Below, one piece after another: positions 1 through 8,933 of a DNA stretch of 12,960 bases. The translations under genes were made by a program, and so were the position numbers. Below the pieces are notes generated by a model. It was not told the origin of the DNA, did no database searches, and saw nothing but the letters and a program-made list of their open reading frames with translations. This DNA comes from DASXBJ01 sp036491755 (GTDB taxonomy: Bacteria > Chloroflexota > Dormibacteria > Dormibacterales > Dormibacteraceae), in NCBI GenBank assembly GCA_036491755.1, contig DASXBJ010000119.1:1-12960 (forward strand). The letters run 5' to 3'. Each line of letters opens with the position of its first letter. Positions within the stretch are counted from its first letter, which is position 1.

Positions 1-1560
<1,560 letters not shown>

Positions 1561-1600
1561 TCCTCGATCTCCGAACCGCACGTAACCGATGGTCGATTGA

Positions 1601-1620
1601 GCCGTTGCTCTCGTAACGGC
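1601..1620. repeat. Inverted repeat abutting the lipoprotein start codon
   Basis: GCCGTT (1601-1606) and AACGGC (1615-1620) are perfect 6-base complements around an 8-base spacer, and the right arm directly touches the ATG at 1621. There is no T-run, so it does not look like an intrinsic terminator of the dehydratase gene. A related 8-mer, CGTAACCG at 1581-1588, recurs as CGTAACGG at 1612-1619, 31 bp (about three helical turns) downstream. It could be an operator or an mRNA hairpin that limits translation initiation. Six-base arms can also arise by chance, so the functional reading is weak. Confidence 0.4.
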
Positions 1621-2772
1621 ATGCAAATTCGACAGGCCACGGCGATGATCGCCATAGCCGTTTTGCTGATGAGCTGCGGCCGGCCGGCGGGGAAGGAGGC
1701 AAGCGCCGCCGCCAGCTCCGGCCGCACCGATGCCGCGAGTCCCGCTCGCACCGATGCCGGGGGTGATTCCGCTGCGTCATCCGCCCGGACGTGGCCGACG
1801 CAACCAGACACCTCTGGCTTGAGCTGCGTCTTGCCGGTCGCGTTGACGAGCCCACCCGTAGGAGGCCAGGGCCAGCCCGACCGCGGCGGTTTTCTAGACC
1901 TTGCAAAAGCCACGCTCGCCGCCGACCCGGCCGGGGACACCCGGCGGACCTCCAACCCGAATGTCTTCGAAACGGTTGCCAAGCCGACGTTGCGAGGAAC
2001 CGACTTCAGCGTTTCCTACGATCGCCCCTTTGCGCGCTGGGTTCCGTCGCCAAGCGCCCTGATCAAAGCCGACGGCTCCGCCTATACATACGCGCTGTGG
2101 ACCTCCACGTCGGTCGGTCCCGGCACCCCTACCCAGATCCACGTAGTCGACGTTGCTTCGGGCACGGATCGGGTCGTTTATTCCGGGGGCTCGACGGATT
2201 ACCCCGTGGCGTTTGCAAACGAGGGGATATACCTCGTCACCGGACGATGGGAGAATTCGACAGTGGGCCTGCGGGCGCTCGACCCGGCCTCCGGCGCTAT
2301 TCGAACGATCGATGCGACCGGCGCGTGGGGAACCGTCAGCGGCGGCTATGCATGGGGCTTCTCAGGCGAGTATTCAGGCCTTGGAGCGGTGGTCGGCCGT
2401 ATCGACCGACTCGACCTTGCGACGGGACAGGTCACAACCTGGTTGAGCCTCCCGGATGGGATGTCGGGCTGGGTGGCGGGATTTGATTCGCACGGAACTC
2501 CGGTCGTGTATTCGCAGCCGGCGGACGGAGGATGGACGCCGGCGCCAAGCTACGCGGCGCTGTTCTCGCCCGAGGTCGCGCATCGGTTGTTCGCTGTCAG
2601 TCAGGATGCCCAGCTGATGATTGGCTTCGCCGCCGACGCGACTGGACTCTGGTTTGCGGGCCGCTCCGGCATATATCTGTACGGTGACAAAGGGCTTCGG
2701 CTCGTGTATTCGACTCCGACTCAAGCCGGACAAGCCGCTCCTGTCGCGGAGATCGCCGGGAGCTGCAGCTAG
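1621..2772 (+). CDS. Predicted secreted lipoprotein, beta-propeller-like, function unknown
   Basis: This encodes a 383-residue protein that I do not recognise as a named family. Residues 1-19 form a lipoprotein signal peptide: a short basic n-region (R4), a hydrophobic core and the lipobox L-M-S-C with lipidated Cys19. A low-complexity linker rich in Ser, Ala, Thr and Asp follows (about 20-65), with a short repeat (GRTDA, ARTDA, SARTW). From about 140 onward the protein alternates short beta-type segments with Gly/Asp turns, such as IHVVDVASGTDRVVYSGG and RIDRLDLATGQVTTW. This resembles WD40/PQQ-like propeller blades that bind or scaffold extracytoplasmic ligands. I chose ATG 1621 because it places the signal peptide at the very N-terminus. 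A TTG at 1597 would add eight residues, MSRCSRNG. The gene follows the dehydratase by 60 bp on the same strand and converges with the methyltransferase, with 32 bp between their stops and no clear terminator. A role in glycan recognition or export is a guess. Confidence 0.75.
   Translation: MQIRQATAMIAIAVLLMSCGRPAGKEASAAASSGRTDAASPARTDAGGDSAASSARTWPTQPDTSGLSCVLPVALTSPPVGGQGQPDRGGFLDLAKATLAADPAGDTRRTSNPNVFETVAKPTLRGTDFSVSYDRPFARWVPSPSALIKADGSAYTYALWTSTSVGPGTPTQIHVVDVASGTDRVVYSGGSTDYPVAFANEGIYLVTGRWENSTVGLRALDPASGAIRTIDATGAWGTVSGGYAWGFSGEYSGLGAVVGRIDRLDLATGQVTTWLSLPDGMSGWVAGFDSHGTPVVYSQPADGGWTPAPSYAALFSPEVAHRLFAVSQDAQLMIGFAADATGLWFAGRSGIYLYGDKGLRLVYSTPTQAGQAAPVAEIAGSCS
1716..1763 (+). repeat. 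Two 24-bp tandem units in the lipoprotein linker
   Basis: The 13-mer CGCACCGATGCCG occurs at 1723-1735 and again at 1747-1759, exactly 24 bp apart and therefore in frame. Each unit encodes eight residues that include RTDA. A third, degenerate echo (SSARTW) follows. It looks like linker expansion by local duplication next to the lipid anchor. Confidence 0.6.
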
Positions 2773-2804
2773 AGGCCCGGCCAGACCGCGAGCTCACAGG
2801 GCCG

Positions 2805-3545
2805 TTACTTCGGCTTTCGCGCCACCGTGACCACCGACATTCCGAACGGTGGTTTGATTGCCTTCTCTATCGCGCGCATCGCCGGGACCAGCATCTCCAT
2901 CAGCTTGTAGTCAGATTGGGTCTGGTGGTCGCGCTTCATCACCTTGTACTGCCACCACCAGCCCGGGGCGCCGATGGCGTTGAAGTAATACAGGCGCTCG
3001 ACTGACAGGCCCGCGCCTTCGATGACCTTGCGCAGGCTTGATTTCGTGTAGCGGCGGAAGTGCGCTTCGACCTTGTCGTATGGACCGTAGAGCGAGGGGT
3101 GCGCGGGGACCAGCAGCGCGAGCACGCCGCCGGGTACCAGTAGATCGGCCATCGTCGCGACGGCGGCGGCGTCGTCCTCGATGTGCTCCAGCACGTTGAT
3201 GCAGACGATGGAATCGAGCGACTTGCTCTTCAGGTCCCTGCGGGTCGCGTCGGGCAGCGCGCTGATGTCGAGCGTGGCGAACTCGTGGTTCGACCGGCCG
3301 GCGAAACGCTTGCGAGTGAACTCGACCATCGGCGGCTCGATGTCGACCGCCACCACCAGGTCGCGATCGCCGAGCTGCGCGACAATCGCGCCGACCCCGA
3401 CGCCCACCTCCATCACGCGGCGGCCGAGGAAGGGCATGAACTGTTCGAGCTGCCAGCGGAGGTAGGGCGCATTGACCTCGTCGTAGAGGACGTACCGCTG
3501 CAGCCTGGCTTCGACCTCGGAGTCCGTCTCGGCGGCTCCCCCCAT
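2805..3545 (-). CDS. Class I SAM-dependent methyltransferase
   Basis: This is a 246-residue methyltransferase of the Methyltransf_11/UbiG-like group, soluble and probably cytoplasmic. SAM-binding motif I is VMEVGVGVG (44-52), with acidic D68 closing motif II (VVAVDIE). The post-I region contains TLDISALPD, and the motif INVLEHIEDD (116-125) is the usual LEHIxD signature. The segment around 153-178 (YGPYDKVEAHFRRY, then an AGL) is typical of methyltransferases found beside glycosyltransferases. The frame stays open far upstream, but residues before MGGAAE would lie inside the glycosyltransferase gene in another frame. The ATG at 3545 shares its A with that gene's TGA stop (TGATG), indicating translational coupling. 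The acceptor is unknown; a sugar or lipid-linked glycan is the contextual inference. Confidence 0.9.
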   Translation of the reverse strand: MGGAAETDSEVEARLQRYVLYDEVNAPYLRWQLEQFMPFLGRRVMEVGVGVGAIVAQLGDRDLVVAVDIEPPMVEFTRKRFAGRSNHEFATLDISALPDATRRDLKSKSLDSIVCINVLEHIEDDAAAVATMADLLVPGGVLALLVPAHPSLYGPYDKVEAHFRRYTKSSLRKVIEGAGLSVERLYYFNAIGAPGWWWQYKVMKRDHQTQSDYKLMEMLVPAMRAIEKAIKPPFGMSVVTVARKPK

Positions 3546-4744
3546 CAAGGGGTTTCCGTCTTGACTTCGTGCGCATGGATCCGCTCGCTGCGGCCCATGC
3601 CCATGATGCTGAGGAAGAAGCTGGCGAAAACCGTCTCGGTGCCGAGCGCGACGAGCACGACGGCGGGAATGAGCTGCCGCATCGTCACGTACGGATCGAG
3701 CCGCCCCAGGCCGGCGCCATGCCAGCTCCAGAACGCGACCAGGATGCCGACGAGACCGATCAGAGTCCAGGCCGTGCCGATGAACAACCCCGTCTCCAGC
3801 TTCATGTACGGGTAGAGGCGTACGAACACCGGGCTCTCCGGCAGCAGGCCGGCGCGCGTGGCGAAGAACCGCGTCGAGACCGCGAAGACGATGAGCTGGT
3901 AGCCGACGATCATCAGGAATGACAGGATGAGCAGCGTGTGGATGGAGAGCGCGATGGCTCCCAGGTGTACGTCGCCGCGGACCAGCAGCAGGCTGCCCAG
4001 CAGGCCGATCGCGAACATCACGACGCCCGGCAGCATGAACAGCCAGCCCGGCGTGTAGACGAGCATGAAGCGGAGGTTTCGCCAGCCGTCGCGCCACGGG
4101 CGCATGTGCGGCGGGCGCGACCTGCCGTCGGGGCGCAGGATCGTCGGCACCTCGGCGATCTGCAAACGCATGATCAGCGCCTTGATCGGCATCTCGGTCG
4201 CGAACTCCATGCCGGTGGTCTGCAGGTTCATCTTCGCGAAGGCCGCCTTCGTGAAGGCGCGCAGGCCGCAGTTCACGTCGCCCACGCCGCCGCGGAAGAA
4301 CAGGCGCACCAGCGTGGTGAGGAGCGGGTTGCCGAAGTGCTGGTTCACCGGTGGCATCGCGCCGGCCTGGATGCCGCCCTGGAACCGGTTGCCCATCACG
4401 AGCTCGTTGCCCTCGCGCAGCTTGTCGATGAACTTCTTGATCGACGAGAAGTCGTAGCTTCCGTCAGCATCGCCCATGACGACGTAGTTGCCGCGCGCGG
4501 CATTGATGCCCCCGCGCAGCGCGCTGCCGTAACCCTTCTCGACCACCGCCACGACGCGCGCGCCCATGCGCTCGGCGATTGCCTGCGAGCCGTCCTTGCT
4601 GCCGTTGTCAGCGACGATGATCTCGGCGGACAGCCGGTCCTTCCTGATCGCGTCCTGCACCTCTTGAAGAACGAGCTCCAGCGTCTCGGCTTCGTTGAGA
4701 CACGGGATGACGATCGAGACTTCAGGGGAGTGGCGATCAGTCAC
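3545..4744 (-). CDS. Family 2 glycosyltransferase, DPM1/GtrB-like with membrane tail
   Basis: This is a GT2 enzyme of the polyprenyl-phosphate mannose/glucose synthase type, expected to move a sugar from a nucleotide donor to polyprenyl phosphate at the cytoplasmic membrane face. Visible motifs are VSIVIPCLNE at the N-terminus, ADNGSKDGS, the metal-binding D-A-D in VMGDADGSYD (Asp at about 92 and 94), GNPLLTTLVRLFF and DVNCGLRAF. All are characteristic of this subgroup. The C-terminal half has four or five hydrophobic segments (for example WLFMLPGVVMFAIGLLG and LILSFLMIVGYQLIVFAV) that anchor the protein. I take GTG 4744 as the start: it has AAGG five bases upstream and begins just before the GT2 fold, giving 399 residues. 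The frame also allows TTG 4783 (412 residues), which lacks a Shine-Dalgarno sequence. The gene is the first of a two-gene unit with the methyltransferase and diverges from the GT-C-like gene. Confidence 0.9.
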   Translation of the reverse strand: MTDRHSPEVSIVIPCLNEAETLELVLQEVQDAIRKDRLSAEIIVADNGSKDGSQAIAERMGARVVAVVEKGYGSALRGGINAARGNYVVMGDADGSYDFSSIKKFIDKLREGNELVMGNRFQGGIQAGAMPPVNQHFGNPLLTTLVRLFFRGGVGDVNCGLRAFTKAAFAKMNLQTTGMEFATEMPIKALIMRLQIAEVPTILRPDGRSRPPHMRPWRDGWRNLRFMLVYTPGWLFMLPGVVMFAIGLLGSLLLVRGDVHLGAIALSIHTLLILSFLMIVGYQLIVFAVSTRFFATRAGLLPESPVFVRLYPYMKLETGLFIGTAWTLIGLVGILVAFWSWHGAGLGRLDPYVTMRQLIPAVVLVALGTETVFASFFLSIMGMGRSERIHAHEVKTETP

Positions 4745-4867
4745 TGCGACCTTGCGCTTGGAGTCGTGGATCTGGGTGGTCAATCGATTGGACTTGAAAA
4801 CAGGCTATCACCTCGGAACGCTTTTCGAAATCCCGCCGCCGGGGCGCGGAAGCTACTGTGAGCACCG
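4745..4867. promoter_or_regulatory. Divergent intergenic region, promoters not resolved
   Basis: This spacer separates the GT2 unit (minus) from the four-gene operon (plus) and must carry promoters for both. On the plus strand TACTGT (4854-4859) fits the loose TANNNT -10 pattern and lies eight bases before ATG 4868, without a convincing -35. On the minus strand TAGCCT (4807-4802) is a weak -10 candidate. The palindrome TTTCGAAA is at 4823-4830. None of these is strong alone; the divergent layout is the main evidence. Confidence 0.35.
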
Positions 4868-6418
4868 ATGTCGGAATCGCCGGCTAGCCTCATGCGGTTG
4901 TGGATGGCGCTGCGTCCGCACCGCCTGCCTCTTGCGCTCGTCGTGCTCGCCGCGGCCGCGGTGCTCGATCTCTATTACGCAAATTCCCCGCACGCGGTGA
5001 TCGAGTTCGACAGCCAGAACTCGCTTGGAACGCCGACCTATCTCGGCGCCGCGCGCGACCTTCTGCACGGTCATGTTTTCAGCACCGGGCGGCTGCCGGG
5101 CTACCCGCTGCTGCTCGCGATCCTGGGCGCGTCGGGCGGATCGTATGGACCCCTGCTGGCAGTCCAGGCCGTGATGTTCCTCGCTGTGATCGCGCTCACG
5201 TACTGGATCGCGTGGTCGGCTCTGCGGCGGCGGTGGATCGCGTTCGCCGTCGCTTTGCTGATGGCGACCGACGTTTACGCGGCGGCCTACTCGAAGGAGG
5301 TCCTGTCGGAGTCCCTGGCGCTGATCCTCGTCGCCGGCCTCCTGGTTGCGCTGGTGAGCTTCGTCGCGCAACCGAGGCCATCGATCGTGTGGACCATTGC
5401 GGCCCTGGCCACGGCCACGACGTTCACGCGCCCCGAATGGACATTTCTGCCGCTGGCTCTCTGTGTCTACTTCGCGGTGTGGGCGTTGGTGCGGTCGCTT
5501 CCGCGGCGCGTGATCGTCCACGGGCTGGCCGCGACCGCGGCGTGCTACCTGGTGATCGGCGGCTACGTCGCGGGCAATGCGGTGTTCAACGGCTACGCCG
5601 GTACCTCGGAGATCAACAACATCAGCCTGCTCGGCAAGGTGATGCAGTACGACATGCAGCTCGAGGCGCCGGCGCGCTACCGAACGCAGGCGCTCGTCGT
5701 GGACCAGTACGTGAACGTGACGCACCTCAACGTGTGGCATCTCATCACCGAGCACCCGGAGTTCGCCGCCAACCACTACGCCCTTTCCGGTGACCTGAGT
5801 CGCGCCGCGATCCTCGCCGACCCCGTGAAGTTCGTGCGGCTGAGCATTGGCCTGGCCCTCACTCACAACGCGGACGTCGACGAGCCGCTGCTGCACGTGT
5901 CGACGTCGGGCGCGTTCCGGCTGCCCCTGCGCGCGCTGGCGCACTACACCTCGGCGCGCTATGCGGCGTTCTGGTTGCTGCCCGCGCTGGCGGTCTTGTG
6001 GGTGCTGTATCCGCTGGTGTTCAGTTTTCGGCGTGCCCCCACCCCGACCCTCCCCCCTGCGGGGAGAGGGAGTTTCCCTGATGCGATGGGGCCTGTGGCT
6101 TTGGTTGCCCTTTATGGGGTGCTCGTCATCGCGTTTGGCGGTTTTGATGAGTACGGGCGGTATCACACCGTGTTTCTGCCCGCCTCGATGATCGTGGTCT
6201 GGGGGACCCTGCTCTTCAACGTCGAGATCGCGAGCCAGGTCCCGAACCGGCTTGGTGCGCTGACCGCGGCCCTCGTCGTGATCGAGCTCGCGGCCATCGT
6301 CCTATTGGCCAGGGAACCTGGCGCCGGCCTGGCCGCGGTGGTTTCAGCGGTCGTGCTCGCCGCGCAGGGAACGCTGCTCTGGGCCTGGCAGCGCCGGGCG
6401 ATGAGCGTGCCAAGATAG
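4868..6418 (+). CDS. Polytopic membrane protein, GT-C/PMT-like glycosyltransferase candidate
   Basis: This 516-residue protein has about 11-12 hydrophobic segments, for example residues 20-37 (LALVVLAAAAVLDLYYA), 93-117, and several near the C-terminus. After the first segment comes an extracytoplasmic loop with acidic residues (VIEFDSQNS...YLGAARDLLHG), resembling the catalytic loop of GT-C enzymes that use polyprenyl-phosphate sugars. TRPEWTFLPL is another phrase common in such proteins. Transfer of a sugar to a glycan or protein outside the membrane is therefore plausible, but no strict family signature fixes the function. An O-antigen polymerase-like role is the main alternative. Residues 390-402 (APTPTLPPAGRGS) are encoded by a palindromic repeat inserted in frame between two membrane segments. 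ATG 4868 has no clear Shine-Dalgarno sequence. It is the first gene of a same-strand operon, followed after eight bases by the acyltransferase. Confidence 0.8.
   Translation: MSESPASLMRLWMALRPHRLPLALVVLAAAAVLDLYYANSPHAVIEFDSQNSLGTPTYLGAARDLLHGHVFSTGRLPGYPLLLAILGASGGSYGPLLAVQAVMFLAVIALTYWIAWSALRRRWIAFAVALLMATDVYAAAYSKEVLSESLALILVAGLLVALVSFVAQPRPSIVWTIAALATATTFTRPEWTFLPLALCVYFAVWALVRSLPRRVIVHGLAATAACYLVIGGYVAGNAVFNGYAGTSEINNISLLGKVMQYDMQLEAPARYRTQALVVDQYVNVTHLNVWHLITEHPEFAANHYALSGDLSRAAILADPVKFVRLSIGLALTHNADVDEPLLHVSTSGAFRLPLRALAHYTSARYAAFWLLPALAVLWVLYPLVFSFRRAPTPTLPPAGRGSFPDAMGPVALVALYGVLVIAFGGFDEYGRYHTVFLPASMIVVWGTLLFNVEIASQVPNRLGALTAALVVIELAAIVLLAREPGAGLAAVVSAVVLAAQGTLLWAWQRRAMSVPR
6037..6072 (+). 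repeat. CCCTCTCCCC-type palindromic repeat, in-frame copy inside a CDS
   Basis: The left arm CCCTCCCCCC (6048-6057) and right arm GGGGAGAGGG (6061-6070) pair over ten bases with one mismatch around a three-base loop, TGC. By hand alignment the 36-base element matches the intergenic copy at 11193-11228 at 27 of 36 positions, including the CACCC leader upstream of the stem. It is read through in frame as a Pro/Gly-rich loop of the membrane protein and causes no frameshift or stop. Confidence 0.75.
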
Positions 6419-6426
6419 GGCCGGTC

Positions 6427-7029
6427 ATGCCCACCGACGTCCAGATCCACCCGACCGCCGACGTGTCACCCCAGGCCACGATCGGCGATGGCACGCGCAT
6501 CTGGCACCAGGCGCAGGTGCGCGACGGCGCGGTGATCGGCAAGCAATGCATCCTGGGCAAGGGCTCGTACGTGGACAGGAACGTGCGCATCGGCGACCAC
6601 TGCAAGCTGCAGAACGGCGTCTTCGTCTATCACGGTTTCACGATCGAAAGCGGCGTTTTTCTCGGCCCGGGCGTGATGCTGCTCAACGACAAGCATCCCA
6701 GGGCGATCAACCCGGACGGCACGCCGAAAGCCGACATCGACTGGGTCGCGAGCCAGGGCGTCGTCGGCTATGGGGCCGCGATCGGCGGCGGTGCGGTGAT
6801 CCTGCCCGGGGTCAACATCGGCCGCATGGCGCTGGTCGGCTCGGGATCGGTCGTGACTCGCGATGTGCCGGAGCGCGCCATTGTCGCCGGCAACCCGGCC
6901 CGCATTCGCGGCTATGCCTGCGACTGCGGGCACAACCTCGCGCCCAGAGCCGGGGGCGCCGGCCTCACGTATTCATGCGCGGCTTGCGGGCGCACCTATG
7001 AGATCGACGCCGAGGGCAAGCTGGCGTGA
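6427..7029 (+). CDS. Hexapeptide-repeat N-acyltransferase, WbpD/WlbB type, with zinc ribbon
   Basis: This 200-residue left-handed beta-helix acyltransferase belongs to the family that acetylates the 3-amino group of UDP-2-acetamido-3-amino-sugar uronates (WbpD, WlbB) and related amino sugars. Hexapeptide repeats run from about 7 to 145 (IHPTADVS, ATIGDGTRIW, AVIGKQCILG, GAAIGGGAVILPGVNIG, ALVGSGSVV). They are interrupted by the loop containing LLNDKHPRA (85-93), which corresponds to the conserved xNDxxPRA segment of the WbpD family. VPERAIVAGNPARIRG ends the helix. The C-terminal 35 residues carry C165-x-C167 and C184-x2-C187, a likely zinc ribbon. The gene lies two genes upstream of a DegT aminotransferase, its expected partner. 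It overlaps the next gene by four bases (GTGA). Acetyl-CoA as donor is inferred from the family. Confidence 0.92.
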   Translation: MPTDVQIHPTADVSPQATIGDGTRIWHQAQVRDGAVIGKQCILGKGSYVDRNVRIGDHCKLQNGVFVYHGFTIESGVFLGPGVMLLNDKHPRAINPDGTPKADIDWVASQGVVGYGAAIGGGAVILPGVNIGRMALVGSGSVVTRDVPERAIVAGNPARIRGYACDCGHNLAPRAGGAGLTYSCAACGRTYEIDAEGKLA

Positions 7030-7724
7030 CCGAGGCCGAGCGCATCGCCAGGGCGTACGAGCAGATCGACGCCGGCGCCGGCTCGCGATGGGACCAGTCC
7101 AACGCGGGCAACCGCCTCATCCTGGAGGAGCGGCGCCGCCTCACCACGCGGCTGCTCACCGAGGCCGGGTGGGTGCCGCTGGGCGAGCGACGGATCCTCG
7201 AGATCGGCTCGGGCGGCGGAGGCGAGCTGGCCTGGCTGCGCGAGCTGGGCGCCCAGGCGGGTCGCATGGTCGGCGTGGAGCTGCTGCCGGATCGCGTCGC
7301 GATCGCCAATCGGGCGCACCCGCAGCTCGAGTTTCATGTGGGCAACGCGGAGCACCTCGACTTCCCGGACGGGAGCTTCGACCTCGTGATGGCGCTGACG
7401 ATCTTCAGCTCGATCCTGGACGAGGCGATGGCGGCCAACGTGGCGGCGGAGGTTTACCGTGTGCTGCGACCCGGCGGCGGCCTTCTCTGGTACGACTTCC
7501 GCTATGACAGCCCGGCCAACCGGCACGTGCGCGGGGTGAGCCGCCGCCGCGTGCGCGCGCTCTTCCCGAAGCTGAAAGGCGAGCTGCACACCGTGACCGT
7601 GCTGCCGCCGCTCGCGCGCCGCCTGGGCCCGCTGACCGCGGCCACGTATCCGCTGCTGGCGGCCGTGCCTGTGCTGCGGAGCCATGTCGCCGGAATCCTG
7701 CGCAAGGTGGAGGAGCCGAGTTGA
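7026..7724 (+). CDS. Class I SAM-dependent methyltransferase
   Basis: This is a 232-residue methyltransferase domain protein. Motif I is ILEIGSGGGG (57-66), the acidic end of motif II is E85 in VGVELLP, and LDFPDGSFDLVMAL (111-124) matches the usual post-I/motif II region. VYRVLRPGG follows as motif III. The C-terminal third is basic, with a proline-rich hydrophobic stretch (LPPLARRLGPLTAATYPLLAAVPVL) that may touch the membrane or its substrate. Translation starts at GTG inside the acyltransferase stop (GTGA) and ends inside the TTGA shared with the aminotransferase, so it is coupled on both sides. This suggests it acts in the same sugar pathway, perhaps O- or N-methylating a sugar. The acceptor cannot be told from sequence. 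It is clearly different from the methyltransferase at 2805-3545. Confidence 0.88.
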   Translation: MTEAERIARAYEQIDAGAGSRWDQSNAGNRLILEERRRLTTRLLTEAGWVPLGERRILEIGSGGGGELAWLRELGAQAGRMVGVELLPDRVAIANRAHPQLEFHVGNAEHLDFPDGSFDLVMALTIFSSILDEAMAANVAAEVYRVLRPGGGLLWYDFRYDSPANRHVRGVSRRRVRALFPKLKGELHTVTVLPPLARRLGPLTAATYPLLAAVPVLRSHVAGILRKVEEPS

Positions 7725-8902
7725 GGTCGGAGTTCCTGCCCTTCGCCCCGCCGCTCATCGGCGATGACGAGATCGACGAGGTGGTCCGCACGCTGCGCGA
7801 GGGCTGGATCACGACCGGCCGTCGCGCGCAGCAGTTCGAAACCGACTTCGGGCATTTCGTCGGCGCGCCCGCGTCGCTGGCCGTGAACTCCGCCACCTCC
7901 GCCATGCACATCGCGCTGGCCGCGCTGGGGATCGGCGAGGGCGACGCTGTGGTCAGCACCACGATGACCTTTGCCTCGAGCATCCACGTGATCGAGCATC
8001 AACATGCCCTGCCGGTGCTCGTCGACGTGCAGCCCGACACGCTCAACATCGACCCGGACCTGGTGGAGGCCGCGGTGCGGCGAACGCCAGGCGTGAAGGC
8101 GATCCTGCCGGTCCACCTGTACGGCCATCCGGCGGAGATGGATTCCATCTACGACATCGCCCGCCGGTACAGCCTTGCCGTCATCGAAGACGCCGCGCAT
8201 GCGCTTCCATCCCGCTATCGCGGGCGCATGATCGGCGCCCCGCAGCCTGGGTTCGACCTGCCGAACCTCGTCGCGTTCTCGTTTTATGCCACGAAGAACC
8301 TGACCACCGGCGAGGGCGGAATGCTGACCGGGCCGCTCACCGTGATCGACGACGCTCGCATGTGGAGCCTCCACGGCATGAGCCGCGACGCGTTCAAGCG
8401 GTACACGTCGGAGGGATCCTGGCGCTATGACGTCGTGCTGCCCGGGTTCAAATACAACATGCCCGACATCCAGGCTGCCATCGGGCTGCACCAGCTCAAG
8501 GCCCTGGAGTCGATGCAGCGCCGGCGGCGCGCCATCGTCGCGCAGTACGACGAGGCATTGAGCGGGATGGAGGAGCTGCAGACCCCGATCGAGCGGCCGG
8601 AGGTGGAGAGCGCGTGGCACATCTACGTGCTGCGGCTGCACCTCGACCGGCTCAAGATCGACCGCGGCCAGTTCATCGAAGAGATGCGCAAGCGCAACGT
8701 CGGCGCGAGCGTGCACTTCATCCCGATCCACGAGCACACCTTTTACCGGGACAAATACAAGATGACGCCGCAGGACTTTCCCGTCGCGTCGCGAGAGTTC
8801 GAGCGGATGATCTCGCTTCCTCTGAGCCCCGCGCACTCCGACCAGGACATCGCCGACGTGATCGAGGCCGTGACGGACATCGTGAAGCTCAACCGCGCCT
8901 AG
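7721..8902 (+). CDS. DegT/DnrJ/EryC1 sugar aminotransferase, WbpE/WlbC-like
   Basis: This is a PLP-dependent aminotransferase of 393 residues that adds an amino group to a keto nucleotide sugar. The N-terminus FLPFAPPLIGDDEIDEVV and GWITTGRRAQQFE are typical of the family. NSATSAMHIAL (56-66) is the cofactor phosphate-binding region, and VIEDAAHALPSRYRG contains the pyridine-binding Asp157. SFYATKNLTTGEGG places the Schiff-base lysine at K192. The C-terminal HFIPIHEHTFYRDKY is also family-typical. A TTG start is well supported by GGAGGA about six bases upstream, and it overlaps the methyltransferase stop by four bases. With the WbpD-type acyltransferase it would supply a 3-acetamido (or other N-acyl) sugar; whether the ketone is at C3 or C4 is not certain. 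It ends the operon and converges with the permease gene, with 31 bp between stops. Confidence 0.93.
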   Translation: MRSEFLPFAPPLIGDDEIDEVVRTLREGWITTGRRAQQFETDFGHFVGAPASLAVNSATSAMHIALAALGIGEGDAVVSTTMTFASSIHVIEHQHALPVLVDVQPDTLNIDPDLVEAAVRRTPGVKAILPVHLYGHPAEMDSIYDIARRYSLAVIEDAAHALPSRYRGRMIGAPQPGFDLPNLVAFSFYATKNLTTGEGGMLTGPLTVIDDARMWSLHGMSRDAFKRYTSEGSWRYDVVLPGFKYNMPDIQAAIGLHQLKALESMQRRRRAIVAQYDEALSGMEELQTPIERPEVESAWHIYVLRLHLDRLKIDRGQFIEEMRKRNVGASVHFIPIHEHTFYRDKYKMTPQDFPVASREFERMISLPLSPAHSDQDIADVIEAVTDIVKLNRA

Positions 8903-8933
8903 GCCGCTGGCGTCATCGCCCGTGTGAGACCAG

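Noticed and set aside
2773..2804. Bidirectional terminator between the convergent lipoprotein and methyltransferase genes
   Set aside because: I could find only four-base complementary arms and no T-run, so the evidence is not enough to call one.
3546..4097. Long N-terminal extension of the methyltransferase (to 430 residues)
   Set aside because: The extension lies wholly inside the GT2 gene in another frame and reads as Arg/His/Pro-rich noise. The methyltransferase fold begins just after the ATG at 3545.
4853..6166. 437-codon minus-strand open frame antisense to the GT-C-like gene
   Set aside because: Highly charged, low-complexity translation with no recognisable domain. The plus-strand frame has regular membrane helices, so this is a composition artefact.
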